From: Pseudomonas sp. GCEP-101
GTDB lineage: Bacteria > Pseudomonadota > Gammaproteobacteria > Pseudomonadales > Pseudomonadaceae
Assembly (NCBI RefSeq): GCF_025133575.1
Contig: NZ_CP104011.1
Span: forward strand, 558,001-622,000
Reading direction: 5' to 3'
Length of the DNA: 64,000 bases
Shown here: piece by piece, positions 52,096 through 61,550 of the stretch
Layout of the letters: each line of letters begins with the position of its first letter
How positions within the stretch are numbered: position 1 is the first letter of the stretch
Made by a program: the position numbers and the translations under genes
The notes under the pieces: generated by a model
Database searches by the model: none
What the model saw: the letters and a program-made list of their open reading frames with translations, nothing else
What the model was told of the DNA's origin: nothing

Positions 52096-52809
52096 GTGAA
52101 ACGAACCGCCATCATGCAGCCCTATTTCTTTCCCTACCTGGGCTACTTCAGCCTGATCAAGCACACCGACCTGTTCGTCCTGTTCGACACCGTGCAGTAC
52201 ATCCACCACGGCTGGATCGAACGCAACCGCATCCTCAAGCACCAGGCCGGCTGGTCCTACATCCGCGTGCCGCGGATCAAGCACCACCGCCACGCGCTGA
52301 TCAGGGACGTGCGCCTGGACAACCGCCAGGACTGGCGCCGCACCCTGTTCTCGCAACTGGATGTGTACCGCAAGGTCGCGCCCTACTACCGCGACGTGCG
52401 GGAAATGATCGCCGCCGCGCTGGACCACCCCTTCGAGGACATCGTCTCGGTGAACAAGACCACCCTGGAGGCGACCTGCGCCTACCTGGGCTTTGCGCGC
52501 CGGATGCCGGTGCTGTCGCAGATGGAGCTGTCGATGGAGCGGCCGACCGCGCCGGACGAATGGGCGCTGAACATCTGCAAGGCGCTGGGTGGCGTGGAGG
52601 AGTACTGGAACCCGCCGGGCGGCCAGAGCTTCTTCGACCGCAGCAAGTACCGCGATGCCGGGCTGACCCTGCGCTTCCAGGAGCCCAAGCTGCGCCCCTA
52701 TGACCAGAAGCGCCCGACCTTCGAGGCGGGCCTGTCGATCATCGACGTGATGATGTTCAACTCCCCCGCCGAGACCTCGCGCATGCTCGACGCCTACGAG
52801 CTGAGCTGA
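52096..52809 (+). CDS. WbqC-family protein
   Basis: 237 residues, WbqC pattern throughout: TAIMQPYFFPYLGYFSLIKH, FDTVQYIHHGWIERNRI, GWSYIRVP and the C-terminal PYDQKRPTFEAGLSIIDVMMFN. WbqC proteins occur in O-antigen and glycan clusters and are thought to be aminotransferase-like or acyltransferase-related; the biochemistry is unsettled. The GTG at 52096 is used (GAGG 8 nt upstream), since the family start is MK..AIMQPY. No glycan genes are near. Confidence 0.9.
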   Translation: MKRTAIMQPYFFPYLGYFSLIKHTDLFVLFDTVQYIHHGWIERNRILKHQAGWSYIRVPRIKHHRHALIRDVRLDNRQDWRRTLFSQLDVYRKVAPYYRDVREMIAAALDHPFEDIVSVNKTTLEATCAYLGFARRMPVLSQMELSMERPTAPDEWALNICKALGGVEEYWNPPGGQSFFDRSKYRDAGLTLRFQEPKLRPYDQKRPTFEAGLSIIDVMMFNSPAETSRMLDAYELS

Positions 52810-52816
52810 GCGTCGC

Positions 52817-53503
52817 TTACAGGCACCAGGCCAGGAGCGGCGCCAGCAGCAGGTTGAACAGCCCGGTCAGGACCATCAGCAGGCCGGCCGCCGAGCCTTC
52901 CTCACCGCCGAACTCGTAAGCCCGGCTGGTGCCCGCACCGTGGGCGCCCACGCCCAACAGCGCGCCGCGGGCCAGGGCGGAGCGCAGCGGCAGCATTTTC
53001 ATCAGCACGCCGCCGATCATCGCGCCGAACACCCCGGTGATCATCACGAAGGCCGCGGTCAGCGCCGGCACACCGCCCAAGTCGTGGGACATCTCCATGG
53101 CGAACGGCGTGGTGATCGAGCGCGGGATCAGCGACAGCGTCACCTGGCCGTCCAGCGCCAGCGCGTGGGCCAGTGCCCAGGAACTGCCGATGGCCATGCT
53201 CGAGCCGGCCAGCATGCCGGTCAGCAGCGCCGGCCAATGGCGGGCGAGCAAGGCGCGCTGCTGCCAGATGGGGATGGCGAAGGCCACGGTGGCCGGGCCG
53301 AGCAGCGCCACCAGCCAACTGGTGTCGCGGGCATAGTCGGCGTAGCGGACCTGCAGCGGAATCGCCAGAGCGAACAGCAACACCGGCACGAAGACGATGG
53401 GCGACAGCCAGTACTGCTGGAAACGGCGGTAGAGGGTACGGCTGAGCAGGTAACCGCCGAGGGTGACGGCCAACCAGAACAGGGCTTGCTTATCGAGGCT
53501 CAT
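52817..53503 (-). CDS. lrgB: LrgB/CidB-family membrane protein
   Basis: 228 residues, seven to eight membrane segments, with the LrgB core SITTPFAMEMSHDLGGVPALTAAFVMITGVFG and ARGALLGVGAHGAGTSRAYE. LrgB/CidB proteins act with LrgA/CidA in holin-like control of murein hydrolysis or in metabolite export. Overlaps lrgA by 14 nt. Control by the divergent LysR gene is likely. Confidence 0.93.
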   Translation of the reverse strand: MSLDKQALFWLAVTLGGYLLSRTLYRRFQQYWLSPIVFVPVLLFALAIPLQVRYADYARDTSWLVALLGPATVAFAIPIWQQRALLARHWPALLTGMLAGSSMAIGSSWALAHALALDGQVTLSLIPRSITTPFAMEMSHDLGGVPALTAAFVMITGVFGAMIGGVLMKMLPLRSALARGALLGVGAHGAGTSRAYEFGGEEGSAAGLLMVLTGLFNLLLAPLLAWCL

Positions 53504-53867
53504 GGCGCGATCTCCAGCGGCACATCCACTCCACCGCCAGGGCGGTGGAAAGCATCACCATCACGGTGCTGGCGGTGATCACCAGCAGAATCTTCCAGCC
53601 CTCGCTGCGCAGCAGCGGGCCGTAGTCGAGCAGGCTCATCAACGCGGGGATGAAGAACAGCAGCATCTCCGCCAGCAACAGGCCGGCGCCGCCCTGCAGC
53701 AGGGCCGGGCGGATCGCCCCGCAGGCGAACAGCACCAGCAGCAGCGCCAGCCCGATGACGCTTCCCGGCACCGGCAGCCCGGTCAGGGCGGCGATCCAGC
53801 CGCCGATCCACCAGAAGGCGGCGAGGACGGCGAGTTCGAAGATCAGGCGGGCGGCACGGCGGAACAT
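53490..53867 (-). CDS. lrgA: CidA/LrgA-family holin-like protein
   Basis: 125 residues, four membrane segments (about 8-27, 35-52, 62-80, 92-112). GLPVPGSVIGLALLLVLFACG is the family signature. The ATG at 53867 begins the conserved part; GAG lies 9 nt upstream. First gene of the two-gene operon. Confidence 0.91.
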   Translation of the reverse strand: MFRRAARLIFELAVLAAFWWIGGWIAALTGLPVPGSVIGLALLLVLFACGAIRPALLQGGAGLLLAEMLLFFIPALMSLLDYGPLLRSEGWKILLVITASTVMVMLSTALAVEWMCRWRSRHEPR

Positions 53868-53981
53868 GGCGGCGATCTCGGTGCGTTGAGCGGATGAAGA
53901 AAATCGGTTGGGAATGGTGCAAAGCCTACTCCCGCGCCTATCATCCCCAAAGCGAATAGATCGAATCGGAGCCATTCCAGA

Positions 53982-54878
53982 ATGGAATTCAAGCAACTGC
54001 GCACCTTCGCCGAAGTCGTGCGCCACGGCAGTTTCACCCAGGCGGCGGTGCACCTGAACGCCAGCCAGTCGGCGGTGAGCAAGCAGGTCGCGCAACTGGA
54101 GCAGAGCCTGCGTGTGCAATTGCTGGAGCGCAGCGGCCCGCACATCCGCCTGACCGCCGCCGGCGACGTGGTGCTGCGCCGCGCCGAAGACATGCTGCGC
54201 CTGCGCCGTGAATTGCGCACCGAACTGGACGACCTCACCCACCTGCACCGCGGCGAACTGCGCCTGGGCCTGCCGCTGCTGGGCGCCGACGCGCTGTTCG
54301 CCGGGCGCTTCGCCGAATACCGGCGGCGCTACCCGAACATCGACGTGCACCTGATCGAGGGCGGCAGCAAGACCATGGAGGAGATGGTCAGAAGCGGCGA
54401 ACTGGAACTGGGCGGCGGCCTCACCCCGGACGACGCAGGCTTCGACTGGCAACCCTTCTGCAACGAACCGCTGGACGTGTTGCTGCCGTCGGGCCACGCA
54501 CTGGCCGCCCGCGAGAGCCTGGAGTTGGCGGAACTCTCCGACACGCCCTTCCTGCTCTACCAGCAGAGCTTCACCCTCAACGACCGCCTGCTGCGCGCCT
54601 GCCGCGACGCCGGCTTCGAACCCAAGGAAGGCGGCCGCAGCGGGCAGGCGGATTTCCTCGGCGCGCTGGTCGCCGCCGGGCAAGGCGCGGTGCTGTTGCC
54701 GCGGGTGGTGGCGAAGGACCTGGAGCGACCGGGGCTGGTGCGCGTGCTGCTGAGCCAGCCGGACCTGCGCTGGGACATCAGCTTCATCTGGCGCCGCGAC
54801 GCGTACCTGTCGAATGCCGCCAAAGCCTGGCTGGCGCTGATGGTGGAAATGCCGCTGCATCCCGAAAGTTCGGTGTGA
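53982..54878 (+). CDS. LysR-type regulator (CidR-like)
   Basis: 298 residues; N-terminal helix-turn-helix (about 1-60; TFAEVVRHGSFTQAAVHLNASQSAVSKQV) and effector domain (about 90-290). Divergent from lrgA-lrgB with a 114-nt gap, the usual arrangement of CidR-type regulators that sense acetate or pyruvate metabolism. Confidence 0.92.
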   Translation: MEFKQLRTFAEVVRHGSFTQAAVHLNASQSAVSKQVAQLEQSLRVQLLERSGPHIRLTAAGDVVLRRAEDMLRLRRELRTELDDLTHLHRGELRLGLPLLGADALFAGRFAEYRRRYPNIDVHLIEGGSKTMEEMVRSGELELGGGLTPDDAGFDWQPFCNEPLDVLLPSGHALAARESLELAELSDTPFLLYQQSFTLNDRLLRACRDAGFEPKEGGRSGQADFLGALVAAGQGAVLLPRVVAKDLERPGLVRVLLSQPDLRWDISFIWRRDAYLSNAAKAWLALMVEMPLHPESSV

Positions 54879-54883
54879 CGATG

Positions 54884-55141
54884 GCTCGCGAGCAAGGGCC
54901 AGGCGCCCCCCGCCCCTACGAAAAGCGCACCAGCGCTGACCTGTAGGAGCGGGCCACGCCCGCGATCCGCCGGCAGGGCCGGCGTTGGGGCGGATTCGCG
55001 AGCAAGGGCCAGGCGCCCCCCTCGGTCCTACGAAAATCGCGCCCTCGCTGACCTGTAGGAGCGGGCCACGCCCGCGATCCGCCGGCAGGGCCGGCGTTGA
55101 GGCGGATTCGCGAGCAAGAGCCAGGCGCCCCTCGGCCCTAC
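54884..55141. repeat. Tandem array of insert-bearing REP units
   Basis: Three insert-bearing arms, CGCGAGCAAGGGCCAGGCGC.. then CCTACG, at about 54886, 54997 and 55108, alternating with two TGTAGGAGCGGGCCACGCCC units (54942 and 55054). The unit period is about 112 bp. The gene-free region 54879-55251 (373 nt) is filled by this array and the next repeat. Confidence 0.87.
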
Positions 55142-55153
55142 GGTGGGCGCGAG

Positions 55154-55246
55154 GCCTGCGCCCCTCCGTAGGGCGCATAACGCGCCAGCGTTATCCGCCT
55201 CGCTGCCTGTCGATTGCCCCGAAGGCAATGCCTCAGCGGCGCAGGC
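55154..55246. repeat. Second-family palindromic repeat
   Basis: GCCTGCGCC (55154-55162) pairs with GGCGCAGGC (55238-55246); inside are GTAGGGCGCATAACGCGCCA and hairpin ATTGCC..GGCAAT. Related to 18472-18549. It adjoins the leftward operon's 3' end. Confidence 0.75.
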
Positions 55247-55251
55247 GGGGC

Positions 55252-56307
55252 TTACGAACCCGAATCCTCCGACGAGAAATCGAAGGTGTCGAAAACGATC
55301 ACGCCGGCCTGATCGTTGGGCAACTCGCCCTCGATGCGTCCGTCGGGCTGCTGGATCACCGTCATGCCTTCCGCAACCGTTCCGCCGTCCCCACGGCGCG
55401 CCACCTGGCCATTCACCGGGGTGAACAGCCAGGCGCCCGGCGCGCGGTCGCGCAGGGTGCGGTTGACCGACCGCACCTGGGTGCCGGCGGGATAGCTCAT
55501 CCCGCCCAGAGTGAATTCCCGCGCGAGGTTGGCGCTCTCGAAGCCGAACAGTGTGCGCTTGCCGCCCAGCAGCAACGTGACGCCCGACAGCGGTAGCTGT
55601 GCCAGTTGCAGTGGCGCGTGCACGTCGATGCGCCAGACATCCGGGTCGCGCAGGCCATCGCCGTAGGTGGTGGTGTAGCGCATCAGCTCGCTGCCCGGCG
55701 GGATATCCAGGCCGGCCACGCGATTGCCCGCCGCCAGCTGGCAGCCCATTAGCAGGATGTCCGACTCCGCGCGCACCGCCAGGCGCAGCGGCGCCTCCGG
55801 CCCGCAGTGCCAGCCATCGAACGTGACGGGCGCGGCAAGGCGCAACTCGTGGACGGGCAACTCCACCGCCGGTGCCTGGTCGTCCCAGGTGGAGCTGAAG
55901 CGCACGGCGAGCGCGGCAATCCCGTGAACCGGTGTCGGCGCCGGGAACTCGACCTCATCAGCGGCCTGCCAGTCATGGGAGCCGGGCAACGACAGGCGCG
56001 TGCCGGCCGGCACGTCGAGACCGCGGATGCGCGCCGGCTCGCTGAGCGTCGGGTGGCGGGCCGCCTGCTCCTGCCGGCTCTCCCTACTGACCACCTGCCA
56101 GACATACGCCATGTAGGCCTGGGGCAGGCAGAGCACCAGCAGCACGACCAGCAGGCTCCAGCTGACGGCACGATGGCGCGCCCACCACTGGCGCGCGGAG
56201 CGAAACAGACACAGCACCAGCAGCCACAGCAGCAGGGCCAGAACGGCCAGGGCGGACACACCGAGCGTGACCAGCAGGGCCGGGGAAAACAGCGGTACCG
56301 GGATCAT
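55252..56307 (-). CDS. Hypothetical membrane protein with internal repeats
   Basis: 351 residues. Two N-terminal membrane segments (about 10-33, 48-69) and a soluble domain (about 85-350). Three times a motif of the form G-L/M-x-x-P-A/P-G-T/S recurs: IRGLDVPAGTRLSL, VAGLDIPPGSELMR, LGGMSYPAGTQVRS, about 100 and 85 residues apart, suggesting a beta-repeat domain, probably periplasmic. GAGGGA lies 5 nt before the ATG. Last gene of the flavodoxin-cupin operon. No known family recognised. Confidence 0.82.
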   Translation of the reverse strand: MIPVPLFSPALLVTLGVSALAVLALLLWLLVLCLFRSARQWWARHRAVSWSLLVVLLVLCLPQAYMAYVWQVVSRESRQEQAARHPTLSEPARIRGLDVPAGTRLSLPGSHDWQAADEVEFPAPTPVHGIAALAVRFSSTWDDQAPAVELPVHELRLAAPVTFDGWHCGPEAPLRLAVRAESDILLMGCQLAAGNRVAGLDIPPGSELMRYTTTYGDGLRDPDVWRIDVHAPLQLAQLPLSGVTLLLGGKRTLFGFESANLAREFTLGGMSYPAGTQVRSVNRTLRDRAPGAWLFTPVNGQVARRGDGGTVAEGMTVIQQPDGRIEGELPNDQAGVIVFDTFDFSSEDSGS

Positions 56308-56316
56308 CCTTGTCCC

Positions 56317-56784
56317 TCAGAGCAGATCGGTGAACTCCATCAGGCGCGGCCATTCACGCTGCGCCTGGCTATCGTCGGCGAGCAACCTGAAGCCGGCGAA
56401 CTCGAAAGCTGGCGACACGGTGCAGCCCACCAGCACGTAATCGCCCTGGCAGCGCGCGGCCTGCCAGGCATGGGCGGGCACGGCGCGTTGCGGCAGGCTG
56501 CCCTCGCCCACCGGGCCGAGGGTCTCGCGGCGCACGGCGGCGTCCGGCTGCTCGGCGATCAACAACTCCAGCGCGCTGCCTTCGTGGAAGTGCCAGAGCT
56601 CGTCGGCGTCCACCCGGTGCCAGCGGCTGACGGTGCCCGCCGGCAGCAGGAAGAGAATCGCCGATGATTGCGGCCGTCCGCCGGCATCCGCCAGCCGCGA
56701 TTCGAACACCCGCCGGTAGAAGCCGCCCTCGGGGTGCGGGGCGAGCTGCAGGGTGTCGATCAGGTAACGGGCGCGGGGATGCAT
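56317..56784 (-). CDS. DUF985 cupin protein
   Basis: 155 residues with the cupin core HPEGGFYRRVF, ILFLLPAGTVSRWHRVDADELWHFHEGSALE and VGCTVSPAFEFAGFRLL. The ATG at 56784 shares one base with the flavodoxin TGA, so they are coupled. DUF985 cupins bind unknown small molecules. Confidence 0.91.
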   Translation of the reverse strand: MHPRARYLIDTLQLAPHPEGGFYRRVFESRLADAGGRPQSSAILFLLPAGTVSRWHRVDADELWHFHEGSALELLIAEQPDAAVRRETLGPVGEGSLPQRAVPAHAWQAARCQGDYVLVGCTVSPAFEFAGFRLLADDSQAQREWPRLMEFTDLL

Positions 56785-57239
56785 CAGGCCTTCAGCGCGG
56801 CGATGAACTCGGCCAGCCAGGGCTCGGAGTCGGTTTCCTGGTCCACCGTCTCGCTGCCATCCAGGCGCAGCATGGGCACCACTTCCCGCACGCCCAATTC
56901 GGCGAACAGCTCGCGCACCTGCTCGCCGCCCCCGCAGTAGGTATCGCCGTAGCTGGAATCGCCCAGCGCCAGCACGGCGCCGGGGCGGCCGCGCCAGTCG
57001 GCCGGCAGGCGGTCGCGGATGCTGTGGAACAGCGGCTGGAAGCTGTCGGGCAAATCGCCCATGCCGGTGGTGGCGGTCACCACCAGGAAGGCCTCGGGGG
57101 CGAAGGCGAGCATGGCGTCCAGGGTGGCGCGCGGGTCGTACCAGGCCTCGAAACCGGCGGCTTCGAGCAGGCGCTTGGCGTGGCGCGCGACTTCTTCGGC
57201 GGTGCCGTAGACCGAGCCGGACACAATGGCGACTTTCAT
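56784..57239 (-). CDS. MioC-like flavodoxin
   Basis: 151 residues with the FMN loop [12 protein letters not shown] (about 7-18), second loop [13 protein letters not shown] and third loop [20 protein letters not shown] lies 5 nt before the ATG. FMN electron carrier; in P. aeruginosa a flavodoxin gene also precedes the pterin genes. Divergent from folM. Confidence 0.91.
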   Translation of the reverse strand: MKVAIVSGSVYGTAEEVARHAKRLLEAAGFEAWYDPRATLDAMLAFAPEAFLVVTATTGMGDLPDSFQPLFHSIRDRLPADWRGRPGAVLALGDSSYGDTYCGGGEQVRELFAELGVREVVPMLRLDGSETVDQETDSEPWLAEFIAALKA

Positions 57240-57382
57240 GTTCACTCCCACAAGGCAAGACAAGGCCGCCCATTATGCCCCATCCGTGCCGCACCGCGCC
57301 GGGGCTGGTATAGTTTTGCCCTACCCGGCCGCTAGGACATTGTCCGCCGCGGCGCCCCCCAGTGGATTTTCGCGAGGCGCGC

Positions 57383-58108
57383 ATGGGCCAGACCCCAGCC
57401 CCCATCCTGATCACCGGCGCCAGCCAGCGTATCGGCCTGCACTGCGCCAGGCGCCTGCTGCAGGAGGGTCAGCCGGTGATCGTGACCTATCGCCAGGACA
57501 AGCCCGGCATCGCCGAACTGCGCGAACTGGGCGCCACCTGCCTGCACGCCGAACTGGCCGACGAGGCCGGCATCCTCGCCTTCATCGACGAGCTGAGCGC
57601 CCGCACCGAGCGCCTGCGCGCGATCATCCACAACGCCTCGGCGTGGATCGGCGACACGCCCGGCGAAGAAGCCCAGGTCTTCGAGTCGCTGTTCCGCCTG
57701 CACATGCTCGCGCCCTACCTGATCAACCTGCGCTGCGCGCCGCTGCTCGAACGCGACGCCGCCGCACGCGGCGCCCCGGCGGACATCATCCACCTTTCCG
57801 ACGACGTCGCCCGCAAGGGCAGCGCCAACCGCATCGCCTACTGCGCGAGCAAGGCCGGCCTGGACAACCTCACCCTGTCCTTCGCCGCCAGCCTTGCGCC
57901 GCGCATCAAGGTCAACGGCATCGCGCCGGCACTGATCCTGTTCAACGAAGGCGACGACGACGCCTACCGCGCCCGTACCCTGGCGAAATCCGCCATGGGC
58001 ATCGAGCCCGGCCCGGACGTGATCTACCAGAGCGTGCGCTACCTGCTCGACAGCCCCTACGTGACCGGCACTACCCTCACCGTCAACGGCGGCCGGCATC
58101 TCAAATGA
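57383..58108 (+). CDS. folM: Dihydromonapterin reductase FolM-like SDR
   Basis: 241 residues; SDR with [13 protein letters not shown] (about 8-20) in place of the usual glycine motif, which is typical of FolM/pteridine reductases, and [11 protein letters not shown] catalytic part. FolM reduces dihydromonapterin to tetrahydromonapterin, a cofactor of phenylalanine hydroxylase in Pseudomonas. The ATG at 57383 has GAGG 5 nt upstream. It starts the folM-folE-folX operon. Confidence 0.92.
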   Translation: MGQTPAPILITGASQRIGLHCARRLLQEGQPVIVTYRQDKPGIAELRELGATCLHAELADEAGILAFIDELSARTERLRAIIHNASAWIGDTPGEEAQVFESLFRLHMLAPYLINLRCAPLLERDAAARGAPADIIHLSDDVARKGSANRIAYCASKAGLDNLTLSFAASLAPRIKVNGIAPALILFNEGDDDAYRARTLAKSAMGIEPGPDVIYQSVRYLLDSPYVTGTTLTVNGGRHLK

Positions 58109-58140
58109 CCCGCCCGGCGCGGGCGCGAGGAACTCCCACC

Positions 58141-58701
58141 ATGATCGACGACATGTCTCACCAGTACCGTGAGATTCTCAAGGGACTCGGCGAAGACCCG
58201 ACCCGCGAAGGCCTGCTGGACACGCCCAAGCGGGCGGCCAAGGCCATGCAGTACCTCTGCCACGGCTACGGCCAGACGCTGGAGGAAATCGTCAACGGCG
58301 CGTTGTTCGCCTCGGACAATGACGAAATGGTCATCGTCAAGGACATCGAGCTGTACTCGCTGTGCGAACACCACCTGCTGCCCTTCATCGGCAAGGCCCA
58401 CGTGGCGTACATTCCCACCGGCAAGGTGCTGGGCCTGTCGAAGGTGGCGCGCATCGTCGACATGTTCGCGCGCCGCCTGCAGATCCAGGAAAGCCTGACC
58501 CGGCAGATCGCCGAGGCGGTCCAGCAGGTCACCAGCGCCGCCGGCGTGGCGGTGGTGATCGAGGCGCAGCACATGTGCATGATGATGCGCGGGGTGGAGA
58601 AGCAGAACTCGGTGATGAACACCTCGGTGATGCTCGGCGCCTTCCGCGCCTCCAACACCACCCGCCAGGAATTCCTGCAACTGATCGGACGGAGCAAGTG
58701 A
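58141..58701 (+). CDS. folE: GTP cyclohydrolase I FolE
   Basis: 186 residues. Zinc ligands C75 and H78 ([10 protein letters not shown]) and C146 ([10 protein letters not shown]); [10 protein letters not shown] and [13 protein letters not shown] family segments. Converts GTP to dihydroneopterin triphosphate. GAGGA lies 9 nt before the ATG. Between folM and folX, this copy probably feeds monapterin synthesis. Confidence 0.96.
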   Translation: MIDDMSHQYREILKGLGEDPTREGLLDTPKRAAKAMQYLCHGYGQTLEEIVNGALFASDNDEMVIVKDIELYSLCEHHLLPFIGKAHVAYIPTGKVLGLSKVARIVDMFARRLQIQESLTRQIAEAVQQVTSAAGVAVVIEAQHMCMMMRGVEKQNSVMNTSVMLGAFRASNTTRQEFLQLIGRSK

Positions 58702-58702
58702 C

Positions 58703-59074
58703 ATGACGCAATTGCAGCCGGGCATGGCGCGAATTCGGGTCAAGGACCTGCGCGTACGCACCTATATCGGCATCAAGGAAGAGGAAATCCTCAACAAGCA
58801 GGATGTGCTGATCAACCTGACCATCCTCTACCCGGCGGCCGACGCGGTGCAGGTCAACGACATCGAGCATGCGCTGAATTACCGCACCATCACCAAGGCG
58901 ATCATCGCCCACGTCGAGGAAAACCGCTTCGCCCTGCTCGAGCGGCTGACCCAGGAACTGCTCGACCTGGTCATGGCCAACCCGGCCGTGCGCTACGCCG
59001 AAGTGGAAGTGGACAAGCCCCACGCCCTGCGCTTCGCCGAGTCGGTATCCATCGCCCTGGCCGCCCAGCGCTGA
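58703..59074 (+). CDS. folX: Dihydroneopterin triphosphate 2'-epimerase FolX
   Basis: 123 residues; FolB/FolX fold with [20 protein letters not shown] and the catalytic-lysine region [10 protein letters not shown]. The neighbouring folM makes FolX rather than FolB the best call. Epimerises dihydroneopterin triphosphate to the monapterin form. Starts 1 nt after folE. Confidence 0.93.
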   Translation: MTQLQPGMARIRVKDLRVRTYIGIKEEEILNKQDVLINLTILYPAADAVQVNDIEHALNYRTITKAIIAHVEENRFALLERLTQELLDLVMANPAVRYAEVEVDKPHALRFAESVSIALAAQR

Positions 59075-59199
59075 GCCACGCCTGCCACCCTGCACGCCCG
59101 TGCCAGTCGGCCAACGGGCGTTGCTGGCAGATCGCCCGCCTCTTAGAATCTCGCCAGCCCCGCCATGCGCCTGCGATGCGCCACAGTGAGAAACCTGCC

Positions 59200-59511
59200 A
59201 TGACCGAGCCGATGAACCTGACCGACGAGCAGCGCACCGAACTGGAAGCCGCCGCGTTCCGCACCCTGGTGCAGCACCTGCGGACCCGCAAGGACGTGCA
59301 GAACATCGATCTGATGAATCTTGCCGGGTTCTGCCGCAACTGCCTGTCCAAGTGGTACAAGGCCGCGGCGGACGACATGGGCCTGCCGGTCAGCCCCGAC
59401 CAGGCCCGCGAAGAGATCTACGGCATGCCTTACGCCGAATGGAAGGCCAAGTACCAGACGGACGCCTCGCCCGAACAACAGGCGGCCTTCGATAACGCGA
59501 AGAAACACTAA
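59200..59511 (+). CDS. DUF1244 protein
   Basis: 103 residues, helical, with GFCRNCLSKWYKAAADDMGLPVS including a Cys-x-x-Cys pair, typical of DUF1244 proteins. ATG at 59200; an earlier ATG at 59176 has no ribosome site. Function unknown; sits with the pterin operon in P. aeruginosa too. Confidence 0.91.
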   Translation: MTEPMNLTDEQRTELEAAAFRTLVQHLRTRKDVQNIDLMNLAGFCRNCLSKWYKAAADDMGLPVSPDQAREEIYGMPYAEWKAKYQTDASPEQQAAFDNAKKH

Positions 59512-59523
59512 GAGTTTGCCTTG

Positions 59524-59862
59524 ATGACCCTCAACGATTTCCGCTCGCGCCTGCGCAGCGAGCAGCACCTGTTCACCGATACCCTGGCGTACATCGCCGA
59601 GCACTACAGCTACACCCCCAGCGCCTTCACCAACGGCAGCGTGGAAAACCCCGCCGGGCAGAACGAAGGTTCCTGCAAGACCCTGGGTTTTGCCATTCTC
59701 GAGGGGCTGAGCGAAGAAGAGTCGCTGCTGGCCTTCGGCGAGCACTACCGCGCCGTGCGCGACAATCCCGAAGGCACCGACCACGCCAACATCCGTGCCT
59801 TGCAGGTCACCGGCCTGGCCGGCGTCAACTTCGAACGCCAACCGCTGTCGCGTCGCGGCTGA
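59524..59862 (+). CDS. HopJ-family protein
   Basis: 112 residues with HopJ family features: YTPSAFTNGSVENPAGQNEG, SCKTLGFAIL and REALRVFGEHYR-like LLAFGEHYRAVRDNP. Despite the name (type III effector HopJ), the family is widespread in bacteria without type III secretion and is probably a housekeeping protein. Twelve nt after the DUF1244 gene, ending at a terminator. Confidence 0.91.
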   Translation: MTLNDFRSRLRSEQHLFTDTLAYIAEHYSYTPSAFTNGSVENPAGQNEGSCKTLGFAILEGLSEEESLLAFGEHYRAVRDNPEGTDHANIRALQVTGLAGVNFERQPLSRRG

Positions 59863-59880
59863 GGTTCTTCCGCTCCATGA

Positions 59881-59909
59881 AAAAGCCCCGCATCAGCGGG
59901 GCTTTTTTC
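59881..59909 (+). terminator. Intrinsic terminator
   Basis: AAAAGCCCCGC, loop ATCA, GCGGGGCTTTT, then T-run to 59909. Nineteen nt past the HopJ stop; ends the folM-to-HopJ rightward set. Confidence 0.93.
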
Positions 59910-59933
59910 TTGGAACATCGGACCGGAGCTCCC

Positions 59934-60117
59934 CTGTGGGAGCGCGCCACGAGCGCGATCGCGGGCATGGCCCGCTCCTACAACGGGCATCGGTGCCGGG
60001 AGCTGAATGGGCGTCGGTTCGGCAGTACGCATGGCGCCAAATATGGTAGGAGCGAGCTTGCTCGCGAACCGCACAACTCCGTGCCTGGCAGGTTCGCGAG
60101 CAAGCTCGCTCCTACGA
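59934..60117. repeat. Two REP units
   Basis: Unit 59934-59982 (TGTGGGAGCGCGCCACGAGC..CCCGCTCCTACA) and inverted pair 60045-60117 (GTAGGAGCGAGCTTGCTCGC and its partner). They fill the 324-nt gene-free region 59863-60186 together with two terminators. Confidence 0.9.
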
Positions 60118-60133
60118 AGTCTCCGAGTGGGCA

Positions 60134-60158
60134 AGAAAAAGGCCCCGCAAGCGGGGCC
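60134..60158 (-). terminator. Intrinsic terminator of trxB
   Basis: Read leftward, GGCCCCGC, a two-base loop, GCGGGGCC, then TTTTTCTT. It lies 29 nt past the trxB stop. Confidence 0.92.
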
Positions 60159-60186
60159 CCTTCCTGCACGCCGGCTCTTCGGGCCG

Positions 60187-61299
<1,113 letters not shown>

Positions 61300-61322
61300 T
61301 CCTGCAGAACGCTGGAAATCCC

Positions 61323-61376
61323 TTGAGATAAGTCAGGGATTTCCGCAGTCGCCCGTCGCTCCTTGAGATAGGTCAG
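61323..61376. promoter_or_regulatory. Twin direct repeat, FNR/Anr-like
   Basis: TTGAGATAAGTCAG (61323-61336) and TTGAGATAGGTCAG (61363-61376), exactly 40 bp apart, each within CCTTGAGATARGTCAGGG. TTGA-N6-TCAG is one base from TTGA-N6-TCAA, the FNR/Anr/Dnr pattern. Spacing of about four helical turns would put both on one face. The assignment to Anr is tentative. Confidence 0.5.
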
Positions 61377-61550
61377 GGTGCGGCGGATCGACCCTCGAAC
61401 TCGTTCGATAGCAGATGGCGCGCAGCTTACCGCCGCCACCGCGTCCTGCTGAAATGCCCAATCTCAATGCCCTCCATAGGCTGCCCCTATGCAGCGGGCA
61501 CCCACGTGCCTGGATGGCTAGACTCAAGAAAAAAGGTCACCCGAACCACC

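Noticed and set aside
59524..59862. Evidence for type III secretion from the HopJ-family gene
   Set aside because: The family name comes from one plant-pathogen protein; there is no secretion gene or hrp box here.
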